A DNA stretch of 64,000 nt from Ipomoea triloba (Eukaryota > Streptophyta > Magnoliopsida > Solanales > Convolvulaceae): contig NC_044920.1 in the NCBI RefSeq assembly GCF_003576645.1, positions 7,749,243 to 7,813,242 on the forward strand, written 5' to 3'. The number at the start of each line of letters is the position of its first letter. Position 1 is the stretch's first letter. This document shows, one piece after another, positions 9,690-22,555 of this stretch. The position numbers and the translations under genes were made by a program. The notes below the pieces were generated by a model. The model did no database searches and was not told where the DNA came from. It saw only the letters and a program-made list of their open reading frames with translations.

Positions 9690-9985
9690 AAGATCGGGTC
9701 GTTACAACCCCGTTCTTGCGGCCCAAAGTGGGCAGAATCGGATGGACGCGACAGTGGACGCGCGTCCACCGCGCGCCCATTGCGGAAAAATGGTTCGGCG
9801 CCTCGGCCGAGAGACCGGACGCGGGCACGGACGCGCGTCCGCTGCGCGTCCGTGGGTGTCCATTTTCGGAGAGAAATGCCGAACCAGCGGACGCGGCTCG
9901 GACGCCTGCGTCCGCCGTGCGTCCGCTGGTGCGGCCAGCCGCGAGTCCGCGCGACGCGGACTCGTTTCCGACTCGTTTTTAACCG
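9690..9985 (+). promoter_or_regulatory. CpG-dense block with GGACGCGCGTCC palindromes
   Basis: A roughly 300-bp GC-rich island in an otherwise AT-rich LTR, built of repeated GGACGCG and CGCGTCC words. The 12-bp perfect palindrome GGACGCGCGTCC occurs near 9753 and 9830. A similar block is found in the solo LTR at about 29915-30135 but not in the LTR at 42150. Reading frames over it come from base composition. A regulatory role is only an inference. Confidence 0.5.
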
Positions 9986-10244
9986 AACCTTCCCCCGATG
10001 TTTTTAATCCCGAGTGTTATGATGTTTGGAAGGCCTACGGGCAACCGGGTAAATTTTTGAAAGCTCGAATATTATTTTTGTGCATTACATTTCTTAACTG
10101 GGGGAAAAATTGCGTTTTAAGAAATAATGTGACTCTCGTTACTTGGATTTTCATGGTGGAAAATCATTGACCAATATGTGAATGTTGGAAACAAAATTGA
10201 GCAAGTATGATAATTTTGAGTCGTCATGTGAATATACTGATAGT

Positions 10245-11872
10245 AAGATGTCTTTGTATGATTAATTCATACTGCAGAGCGAAGTCTATTCGCTGAGAGA
10301 ATAGTGAGATGTCTTTGTATGATTAATTCATACTGCAGAGCGAAGCCTATTCGCTGAGAGAATAGTGAGATGTCTTTGTATGATTAATGCATACTGCAGA
10401 GCGAAGCCTATTCGCTGAGAGAATAGTGAGATGTCTTTGTATGATTAATTCATACTGCAGAGCGAAGCCTATTCGCTGAGAGAATAGTGAGATGTCTTTG
10501 TATGATTAATTCATACTGCAGAGCGAAACCTATTCGCTGAGAGAATAGTGAGATGTCTTTGTATGATTAATTCATACTGCAGAGCGAAGCCTATTCGCTG
10601 AGAGAATAGTGAGATGTCTTTGTATGATTAATTCATACTGCAGAGCGAAGCCTATTCGCTGAGAGAATAGTGAGATGTCTTTGTATGATTGAGTCATACT
10701 GCAGAGCGAAGTCTATTCGCTGAGAGAATAGTGAGATGTCTTTGTATGATTAATTCATACTACAGAGCGAAGCCTATTCGCTGAGAGAATAGTGAGATGT
10801 CTTTGTATGATTAATTCATACTGCAGAGCGAAGCCTATTCGCTGAGAGAATAGTGAGATATACTGCAGAGCGAAGCCTATTCGCTGAGAGAATAGTGAGA
10901 TGTACTGCAGAGCGAAGCCTATTCGCTGAGAGAATAGTGAGATGTCCTGCAGAGCGAAGCCTATTCGCTGAGAGAATAGTGAGATGTCGTTGTATGATTA
11001 ATTCATACTGCAGAGCGAAGCCTATTCGCTGAGAGAATAGTGAGATGATTTTGTATGATTGAGTCATACTGCAGAGCGAAGTCTATATGATTTTGTATGA
11101 TTGAGTCATACTGCAGAGCGAAGTCTATTCGCTGAGAGAATAGTGAGATGTCTTTGTATGATTAATTCATACTGCAGAGCGAAGTCTATTCGCGGAGAGA
11201 ATAGTGAGATGTCTTTGTATGATTAAGTCATACTGCAGAGCGAAGTCTATTCGCGGAGAGAATAGTGAGATGTCTTTGTATGATTAAGTCATACTGCAGA
11301 GCGAAGTCTATTCGCGGAGAGAATAGTGAGATGTCTTTGTATGATTAAGTCATACTGCAGAGCGAAGTCTATTCGCGGAGAGAATAGTGAGATGTCTTTG
11401 TATGATTAAGTCATACTGCAGAGCGAAGTCTATTCGCGGAGAGAATAGTGAGATGTCTTTGTATGATTAATTCATACTGCAGAGCGAAGTCTATTCGCTG
11501 AGAGAATAGTGAGATGTCTTTGTATGATTAATTCATACTGCAGAGCGAAGTATATTCGCTGAGAGAATAGTGAGATGTCTTTGTATGATTAATTCATACT
11601 GCAGAGCGAAGTCTATTCGCTGAGAGAATAGTGAGATGTCTTTGTATGATTGAGTCATACTGCAGAGCGAAGTATATTCGCTGAGAGAATAGTGAGATGT
11701 CTTTGTATGATTAATTCATACTGCAGAGCGAAGTCTATTCGCTGAGAGAATAGTGAGATGTCTTTGTATGATTGAGTCATACTGCAGAGCGAAGTTTATT
11801 CGCTGAGAGAATTAGTTAGATGTTTTTGTATGATTAATTCATACTGCAGAGCGAAGTCTATTCGCTGAGAGG
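10245..11872 (+). repeat. 61-bp hairpin minisatellite in the right LTR, about 27 units
   Basis: Same unit as at 1437-1985 but about three times as many copies. Stems GTATGA/TCATAC and AGCGAA/TTCGCT are kept while loops vary (TTAAT, TTAAG, TTGAG; GTCTA, GCCTA, GTATA). A homogenised sub-block (about 11170-11460) carries TTCGCGG. Shortened 42-bp steps occur at 10821-10863-10905-10947 and 11061-11103. Confidence 0.95.
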
Positions 11873-12108
11873 AAAAACGAGTTATGAAATTTTTGAGTGT
11901 TTTTAATAATTATGAAATCTAGTTACTCCGTATCTAGATCGCAGAATAAAAGGTCGTAAGTCCTGATTAGTAAAGCAGGTGTTGTGAAACTCTCCTTTGA
12001 ATTAAATGATGAATTCTTGGAAATGGTAGTGTTATGTGCTGATGTCACTTATATACTATATGTGCTGATGAATAAAAGGACTCCGACCCCTCGGAGTTCG
12101 ATTTCCCA

Positions 12109-12516
12109 GTGCTTGACTATGATGATTATGCGCACTATCTACTTGATGGAGACCCATACGCGCCAGGCTACGCACCAGATCCGCCTGTACTGACTTGTAC
12201 TCCTGAGCCTACTCCTACTACTGTCTCGCCGGTGGTACCGGTTTGGTCCCCCGTTCCTGTCGAGCAGATGTGTCCGTTCGATGTTCTTCAGGCTAGCTAT
12301 GGGTTCTACCCCATAGAGGTCCTACCCGGTAGCGACCCTCTCGAGTTTGTAGTCCACTATCCTTACCCGTGGGATCCAAGTCCCCCAGACTACCATGACG
12401 AGTGGATGATGTATGTGAACACGTGCAAGTTTCTGGATCACATCATGTGGTTTGAGGGCGAGTGGCATGTCGTCTGGGGCACCTACACGGGCCTAGTGTA
12501 CCACTCGTTAGACTAG
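12109..12516 (+). pseudogene. LTR-internal ORF, 5'-deleted copy (right LTR)
   Basis: Homologous to residues from LDYDDYAHYLLDGDPY to the end of the protein at 2342-2800. It includes the GYAPD segment absent there and ends ..VYHSLD. The acceptor, original ATG and about the first 25 codons are gone: a deletion joins TATACTATAT to AGGACTCCGACC through a short filler containing GTGCTGATG, a word also found just upstream. The in-frame Met at 12109 is internal, so this is probably non-functional. Confidence 0.75.
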
Positions 12517-14590
12517 ATAGTGTCTAGAGTGGGGAGTCCAATCAGTTCTTTTGTGTACATATATCTTTTGTAGCGGTGCTAATTCTAGGATGACTATCAA
12601 GTTTGGGTCTAACTAAACTCTTGATGGGCTGTATTTGTAAACTCTTGGTCCTTTTGGTAGCTAATTTAGCTACACCTTTTTGTCGATGCTATACACATGC
12701 ATATCAAGTTGACGGTTATGATGTCTAGTGCAGTTCCCTTATCTTGAGCCTGTGCATCTAGATCGAATCCTATCTGAATGTGATCGGGTTCAGTCTAGGT
12801 GTGGCGGTAACTACTCCGATTGTTCGGTACATCCGAGTCGGGGTGTTACATGAATTATTACCATTAATTACTAGTTCTAGTCTATAATTGTATTACGAAT
12901 AGGAACGTAGGGAAGAATATATTTTATTAGGATTCTATTTTAATTTACAATTGTATTATGGATAGGAATTGTATTACCATATTTTACAATATTACGCACA
13001 CCATAATATTATAGGTCTGTTTTGGGCGGGAAGTTAAAACTGGGGATATTGTTTTTATTAATAGTATAGATAGATTGCATTGCAGAGAAATATATATACT
13101 GAATTATTACCATTAGTAATTCTAGTCTAGAATTGTATTACGAATAGGAACGTAGGGAAGAATATATATTTTATTAGAAATTCTATTTTAATTTACAATT
13201 GTATTAGGGATAGGAATTGTATTATCATATTTTACAATATTACGCACACCATAATACTATCGGTCTGTTTTAGGCGGGAAGTTACAACTGAGGATATTGT
13301 TTTTATTAATAGTATAGATTGCATTGCAGAAAAATATACATACTGACTTACTACTATTAATTAGTAATTCTAGTCTAGAATTGTATTACGAATATGAATG
13401 TAGAGAATAATATATTTTATTAGGAATTCTATTTTAATTTATAATTGTATTAGGGATAAGAATTGTATTACCATATTTTACAATATTACGCACACAAAAA
13501 TATTATAGGTCTGTTTTCGGCGGGAAATTAAAATTGAGGATATTGTTTTTATTAATAGTATAAATTGCATTGTAGAGAAATATATGTACTGAATTATTAC
13601 AATTAATTAGTAATTCTAGTCTATAATTGTATTACGAATAGGAACGTAGCAAAGAATATATTTTATTAGGAATTCTATTTTAATTTACAATTGTATTAGA
13701 GATAGAATTGTATTACCATATTTTACAATATTACGCACACAAAAATATTATAGGTCTGTTTTGGGCGGAAAGTTAAAACTGAGGATATTGTTTTTTTTAA
13801 TAGTATAGATAGATTGCATTGTATAGATATATATACTGAATTATTACCATTAGTAATTCTAGTCTAGAATTGTATTACGAATAGGAACGTAGGAAAGAAT
13901 ATATATTTTATTAGGAATACTATTTTAATTTACAATTGTATTAGAGATAGGAATTGTATTACCATATTTTACAAAATTACGCAAACCATAATACTATCGG
14001 TCTGTTTTGGGCGGGAAGTTACAACTGAGGATATTGTTTTTATTAATAGTACAGATTGCATTGTAGAAAAATATATATACTGACTTACTACCATTAATTA
14101 GTAATTCTAGTCTAGAATTGTATTACGAATATGAACGTAAAGAAGAATATATTTTATTAGGAATTCTATTTTAATTTACAATTGTATTAGGGATAGGAAT
14201 TGTATTACCATATTTTACAATATTGCGCACACAAAAATATTATAGGTCTGTTTTTGGCGGGAAGTTAAAACTGAGGATATTGTTTTTATTAATAGTATAG
14301 ATAGATTGCATTGTAGAGAAATATATACTGAATTATTACCATTAGTAATTCTACTCTAGAATTGTATTACGAATATGAACGTAGAGAAGAATATATATTT
14401 TATTAGGAATTCTATTTTAATTTACAATTGTATTAGAGATAGGAATTGTATTACCATATTTTACAATATTACGCAAACCATAATACTATCGGTCAGTTTT
14501 GGGCGGGAAGTTACAACTGAGGATATATTGTTTTTATTAATAGTATAGATTGCATTGTAGAAAAATATATATACTGACTTACTACCATTA

Positions 14591-14758
14591 ATTAGTAATT
14601 CTAGTCTAGAATTGTATTACGTACTACCATTAATTAGTAATTCTAGTCTAGAATTGTATTACGAATATCCATTAATTAGTAATTCTAGTCTAGAATTGTA
14701 TTACGAATATGAATTAATTAGTAATTCTAGTCTAGAATTGTATTACGAATATGAAAGT
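14591..14758. repeat. Three successive 42-bp duplications inside a satellite monomer
   Basis: ATTAGTAATTCTAG recurs at 14591, 14633, 14675 and 14717, always 42 bp apart. The joins have different breakpoints (ACG/TACTACC, AATAT/CCATTA, AATATGA/ATTAA), so these look like separate duplications of equal length rather than one repeat amplified in phase. Confidence 0.95.
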
Positions 14759-17303
14759 AGAGAATAATATATTTTATTAGGAATTCTATTTTAATTTACA
14801 ATTGTATTAGGGATAAGAATTGTATTACCATATTTTACAATATTACGCACACAAAAATATTATAGGTCTGTTTTGGGCGGGAAATTAAAATTGAGGATAT
14901 TGTTTTTATTAATAGTATAAATTGCATTGCAGAGAAATATATGTACTGAATTATTACCATTAATTAGTAATTCTAGTCTATAATTGTATTACGAATAGGA
15001 ACGTAGGGAAGAATATATTTTATTAGGAATTCTATTTTAATTTACAATTGTATTAGGGATAGAATTGTATTACCATATTTTACAATATTACGGACACAAA
15101 AATATTATAGGTGTGTTTTGGGCGGGAAGTTAAAACTGAGGATATTGTTTTTATTAATAGTACAGATAGATTGCATTGCAGAGAAATATATATACTGAAT
15201 TATTACGATTAGTAATTGTAGTCTAGAATTGTATTACGAATAGGAACGTAGGGAAGAATATATATTTTATTAGGAATTCTATTTTAATTTACAATTGTAT
15301 TAGAGATATGAATTGTATTACCATATTTTACAATATTACGCAAACCATAATACTATCGGTCTGTTTTGGGCGGGAAGTTACAACTGAGGATATCGTTTTT
15401 ATTAATAGTATAGATTGCATTGCAGAAAAATATATATACTGACTTACTACCATTAATTAGTAATTCTAGTCTAGAATTGTATTACGAATATGAACATAGA
15501 GAATAATATATTTTATTAGGAATTCTATTTTAATTTACAATTGTATTAGGGATAGGAATTGTATTACCATATTTTACAATATTACGCAAACCATAATATT
15601 ATAGGTCTGTTTTGGGCGGGAAGTTAAAACTGAGGATATTGTTTTTATTAATAGTATAGATTGCATTGCAGAGAAATATATATACTGAATTATTACCATT
15701 AGTAATTCTAGTCTAGAATTGTATTACGAATAGGAACGTAGGGAAGAATATATTTTATTAGGAATTCTATTTTAATTTACAATTGTATTAGGGATAGGAA
15801 TTGTATTACCATATTTTACAATATTACGCAAACAATAATATTATAGGTCTGTTTTGGGCGGGAAGTTAAAACTGAGGATATTGTTTTTATTAATAGTATA
15901 GATTGCATTGCAGAGAAATATATATACTGAATTATTACCATTAGTAATTCTAGTCTAGAATTGTATTACGAATAGGAACGTAGGGAAGAATATATTTTAT
16001 TAGGAATTCTATTTTAATTTACAATTGTATTAGGGATAGGAATTGTATTACCATATTTTACAATATTGCGCAAACCATAATATTATAGGTCTGTTTTGGG
16101 CGGGAAATTAAAATTGAGGATATTGTTTTTATTAATAGTATAGATTGCATTTCAGAGAAATATATGTACTGAATTATTACCATTAATTAGTAATTCTAGT
16201 CTATAATTGTATTACGAATAGGAACGTAGGGAAGAATATATATTTTATTAGGAATTCTATTTTAATTTACAATTGTATTAGGGATAGGAACTGTATTACC
16301 ATATTTTATAATATTACGCAAACCATAATATTATAGGTCTGTTTTGGGCGGGAAGTTAAAACTGAGGATATTGTTTTTATTAATAGTATAGATTGCATTG
16401 CAGAGAAATATATATACTGAATTATTACCATTAGTAATTCTAGTCTAGAATTGTATTACGAATAGGAACGTAGGGAAGAATATATTTTATTAGGAATTCT
16501 ATTTTAATTTACAATTGTATTAGGGATAGGAATTGTATTACCATATTTTACAATATTACGCACACAAAAATATTATAGGTCTGTTTTGTGCGTGAAGTTA
16601 AAACTGAGGATATTGTTTTTATTAATAGTATAGATATATTGCATTGCAGAGAAATATATATACTGAATTATTAGCATTAGTAATTCTAGTCTAGAATTGT
16701 ATTACGAATAGAAACGTAGGGAAGAATATATTTTATTAGGAATTCTATTTTCATTTACAATTGTATTAGGGATAGGAATTGTATTACCATATTTTACAAT
16801 ATTACGCAAACCATAATACTATCGGTCTGTTTTGGTCGGTAAGTTACAACTGAGGATATTGTTTTTATCAATAGTATAGATTGCATTGCAGAAAAATATA
16901 TATACTGACTTACTACCATTAATTAGTAATTCTAATCTAGAATTGTATTACGAATATGAACATAGAGAATAATATATTTTATTAGGAATTCTATTTTAAT
17001 TTACAATTGTATTAGGGATAGGAATTGTATTACCATATTTTACAATATTACACAAACCATAATATTATAGGTCTGTTTTGGGCGGGAAATTAAAACTGAG
17101 AATATTGTTTTTATTAATAGTATAGATTGCATCGCAGAGAAATATATATACTGAATTATTACCATTAATTAGTAATTCAAGTCTAGAATTGTATTACGAA
17201 TAGGAACGTAGGGAAGAATATATTTTTTTAGGAATTCTATTTCAATTTACAATTGTATTAGGGATAGGAATTGTATTACCATATTTTACAATATTGCGCA
17301 AAC

Positions 17304-17430
17304 CATAATATTATAGGTCTGTTTTGGGCGGGAAATTAAACAAACCATAATATTATAGGTCTGTTTTGGGCGGGAAATTAAAATTGACATAATATTATAG
17401 GTCTGTTTTGGGCGGGAAATTAAAATTGAT
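17304..17430. repeat. Two successive 42-bp duplications inside a satellite monomer
   Basis: CATAATATTATAGGTCTG recurs at 17304, 17346 and 17388. The breakpoints again slide (after ATTAAA, then after AAAATTGA) while the step stays 42 bp. Confidence 0.95.
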
Positions 17431-20400
17431 GATATTGTTTTTATTAATAGTATAGATTGCATTTCAGAGAAATATATGTACTGAATTAGTACCATTAATT
17501 AGTAATTCTTTACTATAATTGTATTACGAATAGGACCGTAGGGAAGAATATATTTTATTAGGAATTGTATTTTAATTTACAATTGTATTAGGGATAGGAA
17601 TTGTATTACCATATTTTACAATATTACGCACACAAAAATATTATAGGTCTGTTTTGTGCGTGAAGTTAAAACTGAGGATATTGTTTTTATTAATAGTATA
17701 GATAGATTGCATTGCAGAGAAATATATACTGAATTATTACCATTAGTAATTCTATTCTAGAATTGTATTACGAATAGGAACGTAGGGAAGAATATATATT
17801 TTATTAGGAATTCTATTTTAATTTACAATTGTATTAGAGATAGGAATTGTATTACCATATTTTACAATATTACGCAAACCATAATACTATCGGTCTGTTT
17901 TGGTCGGTAAGTTACAACTGAGGATATTGTTTTTATCAATAGTATAGATTGCATTGCAGAAAAATATATATACTGACTTACTACCATTAATTAGTAATTC
18001 TAGTCAAGAATTGTATTACGAATAGGAACGTAGAGAAAAATATATTTTATTAGGAATTCTATTTTAATTTACAATTGTATTAGGGATAGGAATTGTATTA
18101 CCATATTTTACAATATTACGCAAACCATAATATTATAGGTCTGTTTTGGGCGGGAAATTAAAACTGAGAAAATTGTTTTTATTAATAGTATAGATTGCAT
18201 TGCAGAGAAATATATACACTGAATTATTACCATTAATTAGTAGTTCAAGTCTAGAATTGTATTACGAATAGGAACGAAGGGAAGAATATATTTTATTAGG
18301 AATTCTATTTTAATTTACAATTGTATTAGGGATAGGAATCGTATTACCATATTTTACAATATTACGCACACAAAAATATTATAGGACTGTTTTGGGCGGG
18401 AAGTTAAAACTGAGGATATTGTTTTTATTAATAGTATAGATACATTGCATTGCAGAGAAATATATACTGAATTATTATCATTAGTAATTCTAGTCTAGAA
18501 TTGTATTACGAATAGGAACTTAAGGAAGAATATATATTTTATTAGGAATTCTATTTTAATTTACAATTGTATTAGGGATAGGAATTGCATTATCATATTT
18601 TACAATATTATGCACACCATAATATTATAGGTCCGTTTTGGGCAGAAAGTTAAAACTGAGGATATTGTTTTTATTAATAGTATGGAAAGATTGCATTGCA
18701 GAGAAATATATATACTGAATTATTACCATTAGTAATTCTAGTCTAGAATTATATTACGAATAGAAACGTAGGGAAGAATATATTTTATTAGGAATTCTAT
18801 TTTAATTTACAATTGTATTAGGGATAGGAATTGTATAACCATATTTTACAATATTACGCACACTAAAATATTATAGGTCCGTTTTAGGCGGAAAGTTAAA
18901 ACTGAGGATTAATAGTATAGATAGATTGCATTGCAGAGAAAAATATATATACATAATTATTAGCATTAATAATTCTAGTCTAGAATTGTATTCCGAATAG
19001 GAACGTAGGGAAGAAAATATATTTTATTAGGAATTCTATTTTAATTTACAATTGTATTAGGGATAGGATTTGTATTATCATATTTTACATTATTACGCAC
19101 AGCATAATATTATAGGTCTGTTTTGGGCGGGAGTTAAAACTGAGGATATTGTTTTTATTAATAGTATAGATAGATTGCATTACAGAGAAATATATATACT
19201 GAATTATTACCATTAGTAATTCTAGTCTAGAATTGTATTACGAACTGGAACGTAGGGAAGAATATATTTTATTAGGAATTCTATTTTAATTTACAATTGT
19301 ATTAGGGATAGGATTTGTATTATCATATTTTACATTATTACGCACAGCATAATATTATAGGTCTGTTTTGGGCAGAAAGTTAAAACTGAGGATATTGTTT
19401 TTATTAATAGTATAGATAGATTGCATTACAGAGAAATATATATACTGAATTATTACCATTAGTAATTCTAGTCTAGAATTGTATTACGAATAGGAACGTA
19501 GGAAAGAATATATATATTATTAGGAATTCTATTTTAATTTACAATTGTATTAGAGATTATTACCATATTTTACAATATTACGCAAACCATAATACTATTA
19601 GTCTATTTTGGGTGGGAAGTTACAACTGAGAATATTGTTTTTATTAATATTATAGATATAGATTGCATTGCAGAAAGATATATATACTGACTTACTACCA
19701 TTAATTAGTAATTTTTGTCAAGAATTGTATTACGAATATGAACGTAGAGAATAATATATTTTATTAGGAATTCTATTTTAATTTACAATTGTATTAGGGA
19801 TAGTAATTGTATTACCATATTTTACAATATTACGCAAACCATAATATTATAGGTTTGTTTTGGGCGGGAAATTGAAACTGAGAATATTGTTTTTATTAAT
19901 AGTATAGATTGAATTGCAGAGAAATATATATACTGAATTATTACCATTAATTAGTAGTTCAAATCTAGAATTGTATTACGAATAGGAACGTAGGGAAGAA
20001 TATATTTTATTAAGAATTCTATTTTAATTTACAATTTTATTAGGGATAGGAATTGTATTACCATATTTTACAATATTACGCACACAAAAATATTATAGGT
20101 CTGTTTTGGGCGGGAAGTTAAAACTGAGGATATTGTTTTTATTAATAGTATAGATTGCATTGCAGAGAAATATATATACTGAATTATTACCATTAGTAAT
20201 TCTAGTCTAGAATTGTATTACGAATAGGAACGTAGGGAAGAATATATTTTATTAGGAATTCTATTTTAATTTACAATTGTAATAGAGATTATTACCATAT
20301 TTTACAATATTACGCAAACCATAATACTATAGGTCTGTTTTGGTCGGGAAGTTACAACTGAGGATATTGTTTTTATCAATAGTATAGATTGCATTGCAGA

Positions 20401-21364
20401 AAAATATATATACTGACTTACTAACATTAATTAGTAATTGTAGTTTAGAATTGTATTACGAATATGAACGTAGAGAATAATATATTTTATTAGGAATTCT
20501 ATTTTAATTTACAATTGTATTAGGGATAGGAATTGTATTACCATATTTTACAATATTACTCAAACCATAATATTATAAGTCTGTTTTGGGCGGGAAATTA
20601 AAACTGAGAATATTGTTTTTATTAATAGTATAGATTGCATTGCAGAGAAATATATATACTGAATTATTATCATTAGTAATTCTAGTCTAGAATTGTATTA
20701 CGAATACGAACGTAGAGAAGAATATATATTTTATTAGGAATTCTATTTTAATTTACAATTGTATTAGGGATAGGATTTGTATTATCATATTTTACATTAT
20801 TACACACACCATAATATTATAGGTCTGTTTTGGGCAGAAAGTTAAAACTGAGGATATTGTTTTTATTAATAGTATAGATTGCATTGCAGAGAAATATATA
20901 TACTGAATTATTACCATTAGTAATTCTAGTCTAGAATTGTATTACGAATAGGAACGTAGGGAAGAATATATTTTATTAGGAATTCTATTTTAATTTACAA
21001 TTGTATTAGGGATAGGATTTGTATTATCATATTTTACATTATTACACACACCATAATATTATAGGTCTGTTTTGGGCAGAAAGTTAAAACTGAGGATATT
21101 GTTTTTATTAATAGTATAGATTGCACTGCAGAGAAATATATGTACTGAATTATTACTATTACTTTGTAATCCTAGTCTATAATTGTATTACGAATAGGAA
21201 CGTAGGGAAGAATATATTTTATTAGGAATTCTATTTTAATTTACAATTGTATTAGGGATAGGATCTGTATTATCATATTTTACATTATTACGCACAGCAT
21301 AATATTATAGGTCTGTTTTGGGCAGAAAGTTAAAACTGAGGATATTGTTTTTATTAATAGTATA

Positions 21365-22555
21365 GATACATTGCATTGCAGAGAAATATATACTGAATTA
21401 TTATCATTAGTAATTCTAGTCTAGAATTGTATTACGAATAGGAACGTAGGAAAGAATATATATATTATTAGGAATTCTATTTTAATTTACAATTGTATAA
21501 GAGATTATTACCATATTTTACAATATTACGCAAACCATAATACTATCGGTCTGTTTTGGGCGGGAAGTTACAACTAAGGATATTGTTTTTATTAATAGTA
21601 TAGATACATTGCATTGCAGAGAAATATATACTGAATTATTATCATTAGTAATTCTAGTCTAGAATTGTATTACGAATAGGAACGTAGGAAAGAATATATA
21701 TATTATTAGGAATTCTATTTTAATTTACAATTGTATAAGAGATTATTACCATATTTTACAATATTACGCAAACCATAATACTATCGGTCTGTTTTGGGCG
21801 GGAAGTTACAACTAAGGATATTGTTTTTATTAATAGTATAGATACATTGCATTGCAGAGAAATATATACTGAATTATTATCATTAGTAATTCTAGTCTAG
21901 AATTGTATTACGAATAGGAACGTAGGAAAGAATATATATATTATTAGGAATTCTATTTTAATTTACAATTGTATAAGAGATTATTACCATATTTTACAAT
22001 ATTACGCAAACCATAATACTATCGGTCTGTTTTGGGCGGGAAGTTACAACTAAGGATATTGTTTTTATTAATAGTATAGATACATTGCATTGCAGAGAAA
22101 TATATACTGAATTATTATCATTAGTAATTCTAGTCTAGAATTGTATTACGAATAGGAACGTAGGAAAGAATATATATATTATTAGGAATTCTATTTTAAT
22201 TTACAATTGTATAAGAGATTATTACCATATTTTACAATATTACGCAAACCATAATACTATCGGTCTGTTTTGGGCGGGAAGTTACAACTAAGGATATTGT
22301 TTTTATTAATAGTATAGATACATTGCATTGCAGAGAAATATATACTGAATTATTATCATTAGTAATTCTAGTCTAGAATTGTATTACGAATAGGAACGTA
22401 GGAAAGAATATATATATTATTAGGAATTCTATTTTAATTTACAATTGTATAAGAGATTATTACCATATTTTACAATATTACGCAAACCATAATACTATCG
22501 GTCTGTTTTGGGCGGGAAGTTACAACTAAGGATATTGTTTTTATTAATAGTATAG
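21365..22555. repeat. Homogenised block of five near-identical 238-bp satellite monomers
   Basis: GATACATTGCATTGCAGAG recurs at 21365, 21603, 21841, 22079 and 22317, each exactly 238 bp apart, with the monomers essentially identical between. Neighbouring monomers are clearly more divergent, so this block was amplified recently. Confidence 0.9.

Larger units (their letters stand above)
8603..12850 (+). mobile_element. Right LTR (4248 bp) of the Tekay/Del-like element
   Basis: Starts TGTAACCCCTCG after the polypurine tract and ends TCGGGGTGTTACA at 12850, directly against satellite DNA. In order it carries a start region shared with the LTRs at 42150, 60889 and (reverse strand) 36026; a donor-like GTAAGA near 9312; an exon-like block 9394-9460; a CpG-dense block about 9690-9985; a 61-bp hairpin minisatellite 10245-11872; and a broken copy of the LTR ORF. 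Relative to the left LTR it has lost about 200 bp covering the acceptor and ATG of that ORF. In return it keeps a 15-bp segment the left copy lost. Base substitutions between the two LTRs look few, so the insertion is probably young. Confidence 0.95.

Noticed and set aside
9599..10170. Several overlapping Arg/Pro-rich reading frames on both strands in the LTR
   Set aside because: They coincide with the CpG-dense block, where stop codons are rare. Composition differs by frame and no frame is favoured or conserved in the solo LTR.
10816..11067. Reverse-strand frame with HLTILSANRLRSA repeats
   Set aside because: It is produced by the three 42-bp steps (a multiple of three) in the minisatellite and is not found in other copies.
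10245..11872. CRISPR-like array
   Set aside because: The whole 61-bp unit repeats, with no unique spacers, and it lies in a retrotransposon LTR of a plant genome.
17286..17495. Reverse-strand frame with repeated ISRPKQTYNIM
   Set aside because: An artefact of 42-bp duplications in a satellite monomer.
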